The notes beneath the pieces are model-generated. The model was not told where the DNA came from. It did no database searches and saw only the letters and a program-made list of their open reading frames with translations. Below, one piece after another: positions 15,956 through 28,400 of a stretch of 64,000 nucleotides of DNA. Numbering within the stretch: position 1 is the stretch's first letter; every line of letters starts with the position of its first letter. A program made the translations under genes and the position numbers. Source of the DNA: Pseudoclavibacter endophyticus (GTDB lineage Bacteria > Actinomycetota > Actinomycetes > Actinomycetales > Microbacteriaceae); contig NZ_WBJY01000004.1 in the NCBI RefSeq assembly GCF_008831085.1, positions 62,001 through 126,000 on the forward strand, in the 5' to 3' direction.

Positions 15956-16660
15956 ATGACTGCCGTACTGAGACTCCCCAACGACCGCGCGCGAGACGAC
16001 CTTGCGACCTATCTGGGCCGCGCCGCCCGCATCGAGGGCGGTGCCGTGCGCCTCCAGGCGGTGACGGGCGCGGGAGGCGACGCTGTCGCGGTCTGGGTGC
16101 CGGTGCTGCGACCCCAGACGATCCTCGACGATTCGCCGATCGTGCTTGGCATGCGCGCAATCGGCGCCGTCATCGAATCACCTGAGCCGGTCGATCTGCG
16201 GGACGGCAGCTTCGACGCCGCCGTGCCCCTGCGCGGCATGCTCGACCGGCTCGCGAGCGATCGGGAGCAGCACCGGCTCGAACTGCCCCTCCCCGTCGAG
16301 CGCCCCCTCGAGTCCTGGGCCGCGGTGTCGCCGCCCCGCGGCCAATGGGAGCGGCTGGGCGCGATCGCCGGCGCCGAACTCGCCGCGGCGGCCGATCGAG
16401 GCATCGCCGACGTCGCCCGCGCCGTCCCGGGCAACCTCGGCACGCTGCTCGTCGAGCGGGCCAGGACCGAGGTGTGGACCGCGCCGCTCGACGTGCCGGG
16501 AGCGTCCGGCCACGGACTCGTCGCCGGCGCCGCGTTCGCGGCGCACGCGCTCGGGTTCATTACCGATGCCCCCGCCGTGCTGAGCCGATCGGGTGTCTGG
16601 CTTCGCGTGTCGACCACCGCGGGTCACGTGCTCACGAAGGCGCGACTTGCCACCGCCTGA
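15956..16660 (+). CDS. Conserved hypothetical protein (no domain recognised)
   Basis: 234 residues, not recognised. It starts MTAVLRLPNDRARDDLATYL with a ribosome site AGGAGA 5 nt upstream. The protein is Ala-rich, soluble, without signal peptide or membrane helices. Segments such as AVWVPVLRPQTILDDSPIVLGMRAIGAV and the central EQHRLELPLPVERPLESWAA look like an ordered alpha/beta protein. It ends in GVWLRVSTTAGHVLTKARLA. It is divergent from tesB with a 19-bp gap and precedes gdhA. Coding is well supported by codon bias and ribosome site; function is unknown. Confidence 0.75.
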   Translation: MTAVLRLPNDRARDDLATYLGRAARIEGGAVRLQAVTGAGGDAVAVWVPVLRPQTILDDSPIVLGMRAIGAVIESPEPVDLRDGSFDAAVPLRGMLDRLASDREQHRLELPLPVERPLESWAAVSPPRGQWERLGAIAGAELAAAADRGIADVARAVPGNLGTLLVERARTEVWTAPLDVPGASGHGLVAGAAFAAHALGFITDAPAVLSRSGVWLRVSTTAGHVLTKARLATA

Positions 16661-18596
<1,936 letters not shown>

Positions 18597-18600
<4 letters not shown>

Positions 18601-19568
18601 GCGCGCTCCTCGCTGCCGGGATCGGTTGCGGCCGGATTCTGAGGGTTGAACCGTTGGACCCGGTTCGCTATTCCGTTGACCCCGTCGAACACGATCGTGT
18701 TGAGCGGCGGCAGCGCGATGCCGTTGCGCTTGAAGGCCTCCTGGATGCGCGCCCGCAGTTCGCGCTGGACCTCCCATCGGGTGCCCGCCTTCGTCTTCGC
18801 GACGAGACGCACGACGACGGCCTCGGCCGAGATGGTCTCGAGCCCCCAGATCTGCGGTGCCTCGAAGAACTTCACGCCCCACGCCGGATCCTGGTACAGG
18901 CCCATCGCCGCGCCGAGCATGGTTTCTTCGACGAGCCTGCGATCGACGAGGTACGGGACCGCGAGATCGATGATCGCTCGGTTCCACCCCTGCGAATTGC
19001 TGCCGACGCGCACGACCTCGCCGTTGCGCACGAACCAGAGGGTGCCGTTGACGTCACGCACCTGCGTAACACGCACCCCCACCTTCTCCACGATGCCGAC
19101 CGCCTCGCCCATGTCGACCTCGTCGCCCACCCCGAGTTGGTCCTCCATGACCATGAACAGGCCGTTGAGCACGTCGCCGACGATCTTCTGCGCTCCGAAA
19201 CCGAGGCCCGCACCGACGGCGGCAGACAGCAGCGAGAGGGAGGCCAGCACGTTCGGCGCCGCCCTGCCGATGCACAGCATCACGACGACGACGACGATGG
19301 TGACCGTGACCACATTCGACAGCACCGAGCCGATCGTGCGCGTGCGCTGCACCGTCCGCACCGCCGCCAGCGGCGACTTGACCATGAGCTCTTGCGTGTC
19401 GTCGGCGCCCTTGCGCTTCTTGACGCCGCTGACGACCTGGTTGACGAACCTGCGGATCAGGAACTGCAGGCCCCAGCGCAGCAGGAGGCCGCCGAGGATA
19501 TAGGCGAGGATCCACAGCGGGACCTGGAACGTGTCGACGAGTTCGAAGAAGGTGATCTGGGGAAGCAT
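18597..19568 (-). CDS. Small-conductance mechanosensitive channel (MscS family)
   Basis: 323 residues. Three membrane helices come first (about 12-32, 70-92, 95-120); the pore-lining third helix reads LLSAAVGAGLGFGAQKIVGD, followed by the beta domain segment LGVGDEVDMGEAVGIVEKVG with VTQVRD. The cytoplasmic alpha/beta domain ends the protein. It releases solutes on osmotic downshock. A GTG nine bases further upstream is possible, but TACGCT (minus strand, 19579-19584) as -10 would place the transcript start after it, so ATG 19566-19568 is preferred. It is the first gene of a two-gene operon with the truncated globin. Confidence 0.92.
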
Positions 19569-19674
19569 ATCGGGCACAAGCGTACGGCGCGGTTTCCCTC
19601 AGTCCGCCCAATGCCCGTTCGCCCGTCGTGCACCTCCCGGCGACCGCGGCGCCGCGTCGGGAGGCGACGCGCGC

Positions 19675-22236
19675 TCAGCCGGCGTCGCGCTGCTGCGCGC
19701 GCAACGACCGCTCGACGGCCGCACGCCCCTCGATCACGATGCGCCGGAGCGCGTCTGGTGCGTCGGTGTTCGCATCGAGCCACGCGGTCGCCGCAGCCAG
19801 CACCTGCTCGGTCGGCAGGTACGAGGGGAAGAAGCCTTCGATCAGCTCCTCGGCGATGTGGAAACTGCGGGAGTCCCACACGCCACGGATGGCCTCGAAG
19901 TAGCGGTCGACGAACGCCTCGAGGACGGCATCGTCGCCCCGCGAGAAGCCCGCGGCTGTGGCGCGGACGATCGAGTTCGGAGCATCCGACGACACCATGA
20001 CGCGCTGCCACGCGGCGTCTTTGTCGTCGTTCGCGGGGCCGGCCGCCGCTGCGTGGGCGGCAGCCCGCTGCCCGTCGGCGGTGTTGTCCTCGGCCAGGCG
20101 GGCGTCGATGTCGGCGCGGGTCCGGCGGCCCCCGGCGACGAGCGCGATGAGGAGCTCCCACCCCAGATCGGTGTCGATCTCGAGTCCCTCGAGCGAGCGT
20201 TGCTGCGTGAACAGTGCGTCGATGACGTCGAGATGCGCGGTCGTGTGCGCCAGGCCGGCGAACGACTTCACGAAGGCGAACTGGGCATCGGAACCAGGCT
20301 CGGCCGCCTCTGCGAGCGCCCACAATTCGTCGGTCACGACCTCGAGGATCTCCTCCCGGTCTTCCGCGTCCGTGTAGTACTTGGATGCGGTGGCGAGCTG
20401 GCCGAGAACAGTGCGCCGTGTCGTCGACTCGGTTTCCGTGCCGATCGTGCCCAGCACGAGGCGGATGAAATCACGCGGACGGGTCTCGGCGTCGCGCGTG
20501 GAATCCCACACGCTGCTGAGGACGAGGGAGCGGGCGAGTGGCGACTCGATCGACGCGAGGTGATCGACCGCGACCCGCAGCGAGTCGTCGTCGAGGCGGA
20601 TCTTCGCGTAGGCGAGGTCGTCGTCGTTGAGCAGGATCATGGCCGGACGCGGGCGCCCTGCGAGCGCGGGAACCTCGGTGAGCGGGCCGTCGACATCGAG
20701 CTCGAGCCGGTCGGCGCGGCGCAGCACGCGCTGCTCGCCCTCGCCACCGTCGTGGAGCTCGAAGAGGCCGATCGCCAGGCGGTGGGGGCGGAGGGTCGGA
20801 TGCTCCTCCACGGCGGTCTGTTCGACGGCGAACGAGGTGATGACGCCCCGCTCGTCGACCTCGAGCCGAGGCCGCAGCGTGTTGACGCCCGCGGTCTCGA
20901 GCCAGAGCCGCGACCACGCCGACAGATCGCGGCCGGACGCAATCTCGAGCTCGGCGAGCAGGTCACGCAGCTCGGTGTTGCCCCATCCGTGCTTGCGGAA
21001 GTACGTCGAGACGCCCTGGAAGAAGGCCTCGCGCCCGACCCAGAAGAACAGCTGCTTGAGCACCGAGCCGCCCTTGGCGTACGTGATGCCGTCGAAGTTG
21101 ACGAGCACGTCGTCGAGATCGCGGATCTCCGCCACGATGGGATGCGTCGACGGCAGCTGGTCTTGCCGGTAGGCCCAACTCTTCTCCATCGCGTTGAAGG
21201 TGGTCCATGCTTCCGACCACCCGGTCGCCTCCGCGCACGCGATCGTCGAGATGAACTCGGCGAACGACTCGTTCAGCCACAGGTCGTTCCACCAGCGCAT
21301 CGTGACGAGGTCGCCGAACCACATGTGGGCAAGCTCGTGGAGGATGGTGACGTCGCGACGCTCGCGCACCGCGTCTTGCACTTTCGACCGGAACACGTAG
21401 GTCTCGGTGAACGTGACGCAGCCCGCATTCTCCATCGCCCCGGCGTTGAACTCGGGCACAAACAGCTGGTCGTACTTCTCGAAGGGGTACGGGCCGTTGA
21501 AGTTCTTCTCGTAGTACTCGAAGCCGCGCTTCGTGGTGGTGAAGATGTTCTCCGCATCGAGATACTCGGCGACTGACGCGCGGCAGTAGACGCCGAGCGG
21601 GATGGTGCGGCCGTCCATCGAGACGAGGGAGTCGTGCTGCGAGACGTACGGGCCGGCGACGATCGCCGTGATGTAGCTGGAGATGCGTGGTGTCGGCGCG
21701 AAGTGCCACGTCGAGGTGGCCTCGGTGGCGGGGACGGGCTGCGGGCTCGGCTGGTTCGAGATGACCTGCCAGTGGCTCGGCGCCGTCACGTGGAACACGA
21801 ACTGGGCCTTGAGGTCGGGCTGCTCGAACACGGCGAACACGCGGCGCGAGTCCGGTACCTCGAACTGCGTGTAGAGGTAGACCTCGCCGTCGACGGGGTC
21901 GACGAAGCGGTGGAGCCCTTCGCCGGTGTTCATGTACACCGCGTCGGCGACCACGACGAGGCGGTTGTGCGCCTCGAGGCCGTCGAGGCGGATGCGCACG
22001 CCGTCACTCACGTCGGCGGGGTCGAGCACGCGACCATTGAGCTCGACGTGGTGCACCTGGCGGGTGATCGCGTCGATGAACGTCGATGCCCCCGGGACCG
22101 CGTCGAACGTGACCACCGTCGTGGACCGAAACGCCTCGTCACCCGTCGTTAGGTCGAGCGCGATGTCGTACAGATGCACGTTGACGGTCGCACGGCGCTC
22201 CTGCGCTTCGGCGCGGGTCAGGTTCTCACCGGGCAT
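19675..22236 (-). CDS. pepN: Aminopeptidase N (M1 metallopeptidase)
   Basis: 853 residues, the actinobacterial PepN size. Substrate-anchoring GAMEN lies near residue 260 (FNAGAMENAG). The zinc site HELAHMWFGDLVTMRWWNDL near residue 299 is followed by WLNESFAE, which completes HExxH-18-E. The catalytic Tyr region and the ERAP1-like C-terminal helical domain follow. It removes N-terminal residues from peptides in the cytoplasm, downstream of Clp and other proteases. The start ATG 22236 (MPGENLTRAEAQ) has GAAGGAGTG just upstream; further upstream extension is unlikely. No operon partners. Confidence 0.96.
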   Translation of the reverse strand: MPGENLTRAEAQERRATVNVHLYDIALDLTTGDEAFRSTTVVTFDAVPGASTFIDAITRQVHHVELNGRVLDPADVSDGVRIRLDGLEAHNRLVVVADAVYMNTGEGLHRFVDPVDGEVYLYTQFEVPDSRRVFAVFEQPDLKAQFVFHVTAPSHWQVISNQPSPQPVPATEATSTWHFAPTPRISSYITAIVAGPYVSQHDSLVSMDGRTIPLGVYCRASVAEYLDAENIFTTTKRGFEYYEKNFNGPYPFEKYDQLFVPEFNAGAMENAGCVTFTETYVFRSKVQDAVRERRDVTILHELAHMWFGDLVTMRWWNDLWLNESFAEFISTIACAEATGWSEAWTTFNAMEKSWAYRQDQLPSTHPIVAEIRDLDDVLVNFDGITYAKGGSVLKQLFFWVGREAFFQGVSTYFRKHGWGNTELRDLLAELEIASGRDLSAWSRLWLETAGVNTLRPRLEVDERGVITSFAVEQTAVEEHPTLRPHRLAIGLFELHDGGEGEQRVLRRADRLELDVDGPLTEVPALAGRPRPAMILLNDDDLAYAKIRLDDDSLRVAVDHLASIESPLARSLVLSSVWDSTRDAETRPRDFIRLVLGTIGTETESTTRRTVLGQLATASKYYTDAEDREEILEVVTDELWALAEAAEPGSDAQFAFVKSFAGLAHTTAHLDVIDALFTQQRSLEGLEIDTDLGWELLIALVAGGRRTRADIDARLAEDNTADGQRAAAHAAAAGPANDDKDAAWQRVMVSSDAPNSIVRATAAGFSRGDDAVLEAFVDRYFEAIRGVWDSRSFHIAEELIEGFFPSYLPTEQVLAAATAWLDANTDAPDALRRIVIEGRAAVERSLRAQQRDAG

Positions 22237-22448
22237 GCCACTCCTTCGTCGGACTTCGGTCCTGGGCCGTACGTAGAGCACGCCTCAGTTGCGAAAAGCC
22301 TAGTCGCCCAGCGATTCCCCGCCGCGCAGCCGCGCGCGCGGCGCGCCGAATCCGCGAAGCCCGCGGGGCATCTGCGTCCGCGAGATGGCACTCGGATGCT
22401 CGAATTCGGAATCGGGTCCGGCGCGTTCCCGGCCCCCCGCGCCCACGG

Positions 22449-23021
22449 TCAGATGGTGAAGAGCATCGCGACCACACCGCCGAGCGTGAGGAGGATCGCG
22501 GCGAACGGCACGCACAGGATCCCGATGTACCAGCCGAGGCCATGGCGCTTCTGCGGCACGACGCCGAGCGCACCAGGCGACCAGGTGATCCACGGCGGTC
22601 CGTAGAAGACGGGCACGGTCTGCCCGGGATGCACCTGGACCTGCAACGCGGCGTGGCCGAAATTCCAGAGGTACCTGATCTGCGCCTCGATCACGTAGGT
22701 GCCGGGCTGGACGGGGATCAGGGCGGTGCCGTGATTCACGATCGACACCTGGTAACCGTTCAAGGTGACGGTGGGCGGGATCATCGTCGATGTCCAGATA
22801 TTGCCCTGCACCGTGAACTGGACGTATCCGGGCTGAGCCACCGCCTGTCGGTGCTGGGCCGCAGCTGCGGGCACCTGAGCCGGCGGTGGCGGTCCATGGG
22901 TGGCCTGCGGGGCCTGCGGACCCAGTGGCGGCTGCGAAGGGCGCCAGCCCGCGGGTGCCGGCGGTGCCTGGTGGGGAGTATGCCCGCCCGCGGGCGCCGG
23001 CGGTGGTGCAGCGAAGTTCAT
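22449..23021 (-). CDS. Proline-rich membrane-anchored protein of unknown function
   Basis: 190 residues. The first 70 or so residues are a disordered Pro/Ala/Gln-rich stretch. A compact beta-rich section follows (about 68-140: VQFTVQGNIWTSTMIPPTVT, YQVSIVNHGTALIPVQPGTY), then one or two hydrophobic helices at the C-terminus (WYIGILCVPFAAILLTLGGV). No signal peptide. The middle part resembles a small sandwich domain that presents beside a membrane; I do not recognise the family. A TAGATT box (minus strand, 23029-23034) is 7 nt before the ATG, consistent with a leaderless mRNA. About 210 bp to pepN hold nothing I can name. Confidence 0.75.
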   Translation of the reverse strand: MNFAAPPPAPAGGHTPHQAPPAPAGWRPSQPPLGPQAPQATHGPPPPAQVPAAAAQHRQAVAQPGYVQFTVQGNIWTSTMIPPTVTLNGYQVSIVNHGTALIPVQPGTYVIEAQIRYLWNFGHAALQVQVHPGQTVPVFYGPPWITWSPGALGVVPQKRHGLGWYIGILCVPFAAILLTLGGVVAMLFTI

Positions 23022-23206
23022 GCCTCCGAATCTAGGACGTGTGCGACGGTCCGTGCGTCGCCCTGGCGAACGACCGGTGGACGCCCGGCCGGCTGACCGC
23101 GCGGATGCGCCGAGCGTGACCGCGAGGGTGCGACGTGAGCGTGAACCGTCGCGGAGCCGTCGTCATGGGCCAGGCAGCTGTCGCTGCCGAGCGGTACCCT
23201 GCTGGC

Positions 23207-23818
23207 ATGGCTGACAAGACCGCTGTTGACTTCTGGTTCGACCCCGTATGCCCCTGGGCGTGGATGACGTCTCGGTGGATCGACGAGGTGGCACGCCACC
23301 GGGACATCGACGTCACCTGGCACATCATGAGCCTTGCGATTCTCAACGAGAACAACGACATGGATGAGGCGCACCGGGCGTCCCACAAAGCCGGCTTCGC
23401 CTTCGGCCAGCTCGTGACCGCGATCCGCGATGAGCTCGGGCAGGACAAGGTCAAGGCCGCCTACGACGCGCTCGGCCAGCGCATCCACCTCGACGGGCGC
23501 GGCGCCACCGACGCGGCGATCTTCGACGAGGTCGTCGCCGAGCTCGAGATCCCGCAGGACCTCGTCGAGCGCGCCAAGGCGGGCGAGTTCGATGACGCCT
23601 ACCGGGCGAGCCACGTCGACGGCATCGAGCGCGTCGGCCAAGACGTCGGAACTCCGGTCGTCGCCGTCAACGGCGTCGCATTCTTCGGGCCGGTCATCTC
23701 CCCGGCGCCCAAGGGCGACGACGCCCTGCGGCTCTTCGATGGGGTCGTCATGGCGGCCGGCGTCGACGGGTTCTTCGAGCTCAAGCGCACGCGGACGCGC
23801 GGTCCGCAGTTCGACTAG
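23207..23818 (+). CDS. DsbA-fold oxidoreductase, Rv2466c (mycothiol-dependent nitroreductase) family
   Basis: 203 residues. It begins VDFWFDPVCPWAWMTSRW and contains WHIMSLAILNENND and DVGTPVVAVNGVAFFGPVIS, all hallmarks of the Rv2466c group. The active site here is CPWA (15-18): the first Cys is kept, the second is Ala, so it would act as a monothiol enzyme relying on mycothiol for turnover. In Rv2466c the motif is CPWC. A -10 box TACCCT (23195-23200) is 6 nt from the ATG, giving a leaderless message. The stop shares a base with the rpiB start, so rpiB and the glycosylase are in the same operon. Confidence 0.9.
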   Translation: MADKTAVDFWFDPVCPWAWMTSRWIDEVARHRDIDVTWHIMSLAILNENNDMDEAHRASHKAGFAFGQLVTAIRDELGQDKVKAAYDALGQRIHLDGRGATDAAIFDEVVAELEIPQDLVERAKAGEFDDAYRASHVDGIERVGQDVGTPVVAVNGVAFFGPVISPAPKGDDALRLFDGVVMAAGVDGFFELKRTRTRGPQFD

Positions 23819-24408
23819 TGCGCATCCACGTCGCGACCGATCACGCCGGTCTCGACTTCTCCCAGCAGCTGCAGCGGCACCTGGCGGGCCAGGGGCACGA
23901 CGTGGTCGATCACGGCCCCGCCGAGTACGACGCGCTCGATGATTATCCGTCGTTCTGCATCAACGCGGCCCAGGCGGTCGCCGACGATTGGGCGGCGGGC
24001 GTCGAGGCGCTCGGTGTGGTGTTCGGCGGCTCCGGGAACGGCGAGCAGATCGCGGCCAACAAGGTGCCGGGAGTTCGGGCCGCGCTCGTATGGAACCTGG
24101 CGACCGCGACGCTCGCGCGCGAGCACAACAACGCCAACGTGATCTCGATCGGGGCGCGCCAGCACACGTTCGACGAGGCCGTCGCCTTCATCGACGCGTT
24201 CATCGCCGAGCCGTTCCCGGGCGACGACCGCCATGTCCGGCGCATCTCGCAGATCGCCGAGTACGAGCAGACCGGCGACATCGCCGATAAGGACGTGCTG
24301 CCCCGGTCGGGTTCCGCGGTTCCCGTGCTGCTGCAGCCGGGCGAGGTGCCGCCGACGCCGAGCACCCCGCCGGCGTCTCGGCCCGTCGGCTTCTCTGCGG
24401 AGTCGTAG
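23818..24408 (+). CDS. rpiB: Ribose-5-phosphate isomerase B
   Basis: 196 residues. It interconverts ribose-5-phosphate and ribulose-5-phosphate in the pentose phosphate pathway. It begins RIHVATDHAGLDFSQQLQ and contains VVFGGSGNGEQIAANKVPGV and EHNNANVISIGARQHTFDEA, matching actinobacterial RpiB (phosphate-binding and isomerase loops). The GTG start overlaps the upstream stop by one base. The C-terminal 35 residues are a Pro/Ser-rich tail beyond the usual domain. It is the middle gene of a three-gene operon. Confidence 0.94.
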   Translation: MRIHVATDHAGLDFSQQLQRHLAGQGHDVVDHGPAEYDALDDYPSFCINAAQAVADDWAAGVEALGVVFGGSGNGEQIAANKVPGVRAALVWNLATATLAREHNNANVISIGARQHTFDEAVAFIDAFIAEPFPGDDRHVRRISQIAEYEQTGDIADKDVLPRSGSAVPVLLQPGEVPPTPSTPPASRPVGFSAES

Positions 24409-24410
24409 GG

Positions 24411-25373
24411 GTGCCCGAGGGACATTCCGTCCACCGCATCGCGCGCCAGTTCGAGGCCAACTTCGCCGGAAGAACCGTCAGCGCCTCATCGCCGCAGGGC
24501 CGCTTCACCGTGGGGGCGGCCGAGATCGATGGGCGGCGGATGCTTCGCACCTTTGCGGTGGGCAAGCAGATGTTCGCGGAGTTCGAGGGCGACGCCTGGC
24601 TGCGAGTGCACCTCGGCATGTACGGCGCCTGGGATTTCGCGGGCGACGTTTCGACGACGCTCGGTCAGACGGGCGAGTACTCGACGCGGCGTCCGCAGGT
24701 GCGCATCGAGGACTCGCGGGGCGAGACCTCCTTGTCGTCGATCGGTGCGCCGCGTCGTACCCGCCTTCGAATGGCCGAGGGGGAGCAGGAGTCCGAGCTG
24801 ACGGCCTGGCCCCCGGAGCCTGTCGGCGCGGTGCGTCTGCGCTTGTTGACCGATGCGACGTGTGCTGACTTGCGCGGGCCGACGGCGTGCGAGCTGCTCG
24901 ACGCCGCAGCTGTCGAGCGGCACCTCGCGAAGCTCGGCCCGGATCCGCTCGTCGACCGGGGCCGGGCCGCTGAGGAGCGTTTCGTGTCGCGCGTGGCGGG
25001 GAAGCGCACGCCGATCGGCATCCTGCTCATGGACCAGTCGGTCGTGGCCGGCATCGGCAACGTCTACCGGGCCGAGATTCTCTTTCGAGCCGGCATCGAC
25101 CCGCACCGGCCCGGATCGTCGCTCTCGGAGGACACGGCGCGAGGCCTCTGGCGCGACTGGGCGAAGCTGCTGAAGATCGGTGTCGAGGTCGGGCAGATGA
25201 TGACGATCGACGGGCTCCGCGGCAAGCGCAAGGCGGACGCGCTGCGCAACCGGGATGACCGGCACTGGGTCTACGGACGCGCCGGACTGCCCTGCCGCGT
25301 TTGCGGCACGACCGTCGCACTCGAGGAGATGCAGGCCCGCAAGCTGTACTGGTGCCCCGGCTGTCAGCACTAG
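24411..25373 (+). CDS. Endonuclease VIII-like DNA glycosylase (Fpg/Nei family)
   Basis: 320 residues. The N-terminus PEGHSVHRIARQFE (after the initiator residue) is the Nei type with catalytic Pro2 and Glu3. The helix-two-turn-helix section contains ILLMDQSVVAGIGNVYRAEI with the DNA-binding Asn and Lys features of the family. A C-terminal zinc finger CRVC...CPGC (about 299-318) completes the fold. It excises oxidised pyrimidines and nicks the strand, as Nei2 does in mycobacteria. GTG at 24411 follows the rpiB stop by two bases. An insertion of about 40 residues before the helical domain lengthens it slightly. Confidence 0.92.
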   Translation: MPEGHSVHRIARQFEANFAGRTVSASSPQGRFTVGAAEIDGRRMLRTFAVGKQMFAEFEGDAWLRVHLGMYGAWDFAGDVSTTLGQTGEYSTRRPQVRIEDSRGETSLSSIGAPRRTRLRMAEGEQESELTAWPPEPVGAVRLRLLTDATCADLRGPTACELLDAAAVERHLAKLGPDPLVDRGRAAEERFVSRVAGKRTPIGILLMDQSVVAGIGNVYRAEILFRAGIDPHRPGSSLSEDTARGLWRDWAKLLKIGVEVGQMMTIDGLRGKRKADALRNRDDRHWVYGRAGLPCRVCGTTVALEEMQARKLYWCPGCQH

Positions 25374-25389
25374 GCGGCGATCGGCGTGC

Positions 25390-25421
25390 CGGCGGTCGGG
25401 GCCGGCGCCCCCGACGCCGCC
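25390..25421. terminator. Strong GC hairpin between convergent genes
   Basis: GTCGGGG (25395-25401) pairs with CCCCGAC (25409-25415) and the flanking CGGCGG/CCGCC extend the stem. It lies exactly in the gap between the glycosylase stop and the stop of the giant membrane-protein gene, so it could end transcription from both sides. There is no clear T tract. Confidence 0.45.
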
Positions 25422-25422
25422 G

Positions 25423-28400
25423 CTAGCGCATCGCTCTGATCGTCGCTGCTGACTTCCGTGCGTCGCGAAGGCTGGCTTCGAACCGGATCGCGAGGGCCAG
25501 GAGCACAACGCCGGCGACGGCCAGCCAGATCCACCACGGGACGTCGCGGTTCGCGCTGTCGAGGGCGATCCAGAACGCCGTGATCGCCTGCGCGATCGTG
25601 AGAACGAGGCCGAGCAGGAACGGCGCCTGGAGCCGCCCAGTCAACCCCCACACGAGCGCCGCCAGCGCCGCGAGGCCCACGCCGACGATGCGCCACAGGG
25701 GTGCATCATCGGTGAACTGCGCGAAGAAGCTGGGCAGGATGAGCACGGCAACGCCGGGTGCGATCATGGCCCAGCTGCTCGACCTCTGCCGGCGCGCCAG
25801 CACGATCGCACCGAAGACGACGGCGGCGATGCCGAGCGGCACGGTGAGCTGTTCGACGTGTCGGTTCCCGTCGGTCGCGAGTGAGGCGATAGTCACGAGG
25901 CCGACGCCGACGGCACTCGCGATCAGCGCCGAGCGGTCGAACGGCGCGCGGTCGAGGGTGTGCGCCGTCAGGGCGATGACGGCGAGCACGCAGATCCATG
26001 CCGTGCCGCGCCACCACTGCGTGCCGTCGATCGCGATCACGCACGAAAGGGTGACCGACGTGACGGCCGCGACGGTGAGCGCGCGCGCGAGCCACGATCG
26101 CAGACGGTCTGCCGGCGCGCCGTCGCTGGACGTCCGGAGGGTCGCGAGCCAGGCGGTGCCGACGAGGGCGACGAGCACGGGAGCCCCCGAGAGCTCCGGT
26201 GCCAGAGCGCTGATGGTGGTCGTGTTGGCCGTCGCGGACGCGGCGGATCGCACCACGGGGAGGAGCGCGAGCGCCAGGCCTGCGGGAGCGGCGAGGCAGA
26301 CGCCGTACGCGGCGAGATTCCTCGGCAGGATGCCGGAGGCCCAGATCGTGAGGGAGAGTGCGGCGACGACCGCGACGACGAGGTGCGTCACCAGCCCAGA
26401 CGGGGCGAAGGCGTCGACGAGCACGCTGCCGACGAGCCCGACCAGGGCGCCGGCCCCGATCTCGACGAGCCCTTCGACGGACGCGCGGGGCCGCACCGCG
26501 TTCGTCGCCGGTGTCGACGTGGCGGCCGGTACCGCGGAGCGGTGCGCGAGGAGCGCGACGCCCACGCCGATGCTCAGTACCGACGCGCCGGTCACGACGA
26601 CGACGAGCGAGGAGGGCGCCGCCGGCCAGAGGTCGCGCACCGCGGCACCGGCCGCGATTGCGACGATCGGCGTGCCCACCCATCGGGCGACGCGTCGGGC
26701 GATGCGTTCGGCTCCTCGGATGTGCTTCGGAGTCGCGCTCGCGGCGACGAACACAGCCCCGAGGAAGGCCCAGTTCAGGGCGTCGAATCTTGCGGCGAAG
26801 GCGCCGGCGACGGCGAAGCCCGTGACGACCGTCGTGACGGCGCCCGCGTCGACGGCCAAGCGCGGCAGCCGCCAGCTCCGAGCCTTGCCGTCGCTACGCA
26901 TCAGATCGACCACGGCGACGGCCACGGCGGCCGTGAGCGCGACGGCCCCGGCGACGGCAGCGGACGGGAACGCGCGGGCGAGCGGCGCCAGCGTCTCGAA
27001 TTGCAGGGTGCTGACGAGAACGGCGAACAGCGCGACCGGAAGCATCGCGTACACCGGCGCGGACAGTGCCGGGTGCTCATGCCGGAGCCGGATTCCCACG
27101 GCGGCGTTGGCGACCGTGAGGACCAGCGTCGCGGTCACGAGCAGGCCGAGCGATGGTGGCGGGTCGCCGAACGCGGACGCGAATGCGAGCGGTAGCGCGG
27201 CTCCCGTCGCGAAGGGGACGACGGCGGCGAGGGCGGGCCGCAACGCGATGAGGGGCGGTAACGAGCTGCCGATTACCGCGACCAGCGCGAGGGCCGCGGC
27301 GGCGCCGGCGGGGCCGATCGTGCGGGTCGTGAGCAACGTCGAGCCGATCGCCACCGATGCGGCGAAAACGAGGGAGATCGCCGGCGCCGGATGCCACGAC
27401 CGCGCCGCCTGCATGAGCCCGCTGCGAGCGGCGAACGTCGCGGCGATGGCGAGGACGAGGAGCATGGGAGTCAGCCAGATCGCTGCATGGAGCTCGCCAT
27501 CGGTCTCGGGCGCGCTCGCGATGACGCGGAGTGCGGCGCTCGCGGTGATGATGCCGGCGAGCGCGCCCGTCACGGGGGCCGCGACCTCCGCGATGAAGGG
27601 AGAAAGGCGCGGTGCGGTGAGCAGAAGGATTGCGGCGGCGGCGACGGCGCCGAGGGCGGCCGCTCGCATGGGCGAGGCGCCTTCGGCCCCGACGGCCGCG
27701 ATGGGGATCCCGCCGGCGAGCGCTCCGGCGGCGATGAGGAGCGGCCCTACGACTGCACGGCGCGTTCCGCGCAGGGTGCGGCCGAACCACCACACCGTGA
27801 GTCCCGTTGCGACGAGGATGCCGCCGACGGGCAGCCACCAGATTTCGACCGTGGGCGTGCCCGGCCACGTGCCGACGAACGCGAGCCACGCCGCACAGGC
27901 AAGTGGGACGGCCGGCCAGCCGGCGTGCTTGCGCCGACCCGGTGCGCCCACGAGACCGTTCCCGTTCGCGGCGACCAGGACCACCGTGCCCGCCGCGAGG
28001 GCGAGGCCGACCGCAAGCGAGCCGTCGAATCGCCACAGGCTCCGTCCCGCAAGCGTCACCACCGCGATCGACATCAGCCCCAGGGCGGGCGCATCGAGGC
28101 GCCAAAGAGTCGCCGCGGCGCCGCCCGCACGACGGACGCCGAGGGAGACCCCCGCTGATGCGAGCGCGACGATCGCAAGTGTCACGACAACCGCTGAGAG
28201 CCGCGCCCCGGTGTCATGGAAGCCGCCGCCGAGCGCCGCGCCGACCGCGATGACGGCGTTGGCGACGGGAGCCCAGACCACGATGGCGAGGACGGGGAGC
28301 ATCCATGCACCCGCCGTCAGGCGGGGCGTCCCGGCGGGAGCGCGGTCCGTGACCGCACGCAGTTGCGTCACGGAGCCGGCGACGACCGCGGCCGCGAGCA

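Noticed and set aside
19531..21576. Long plus-strand frame opposite pepN and the MscS gene
   Set aside because: Arg/Glu/Asp/His-rich with no motif, while pepN on the other strand has GAMEN and HExxH; a codon-bias shadow.
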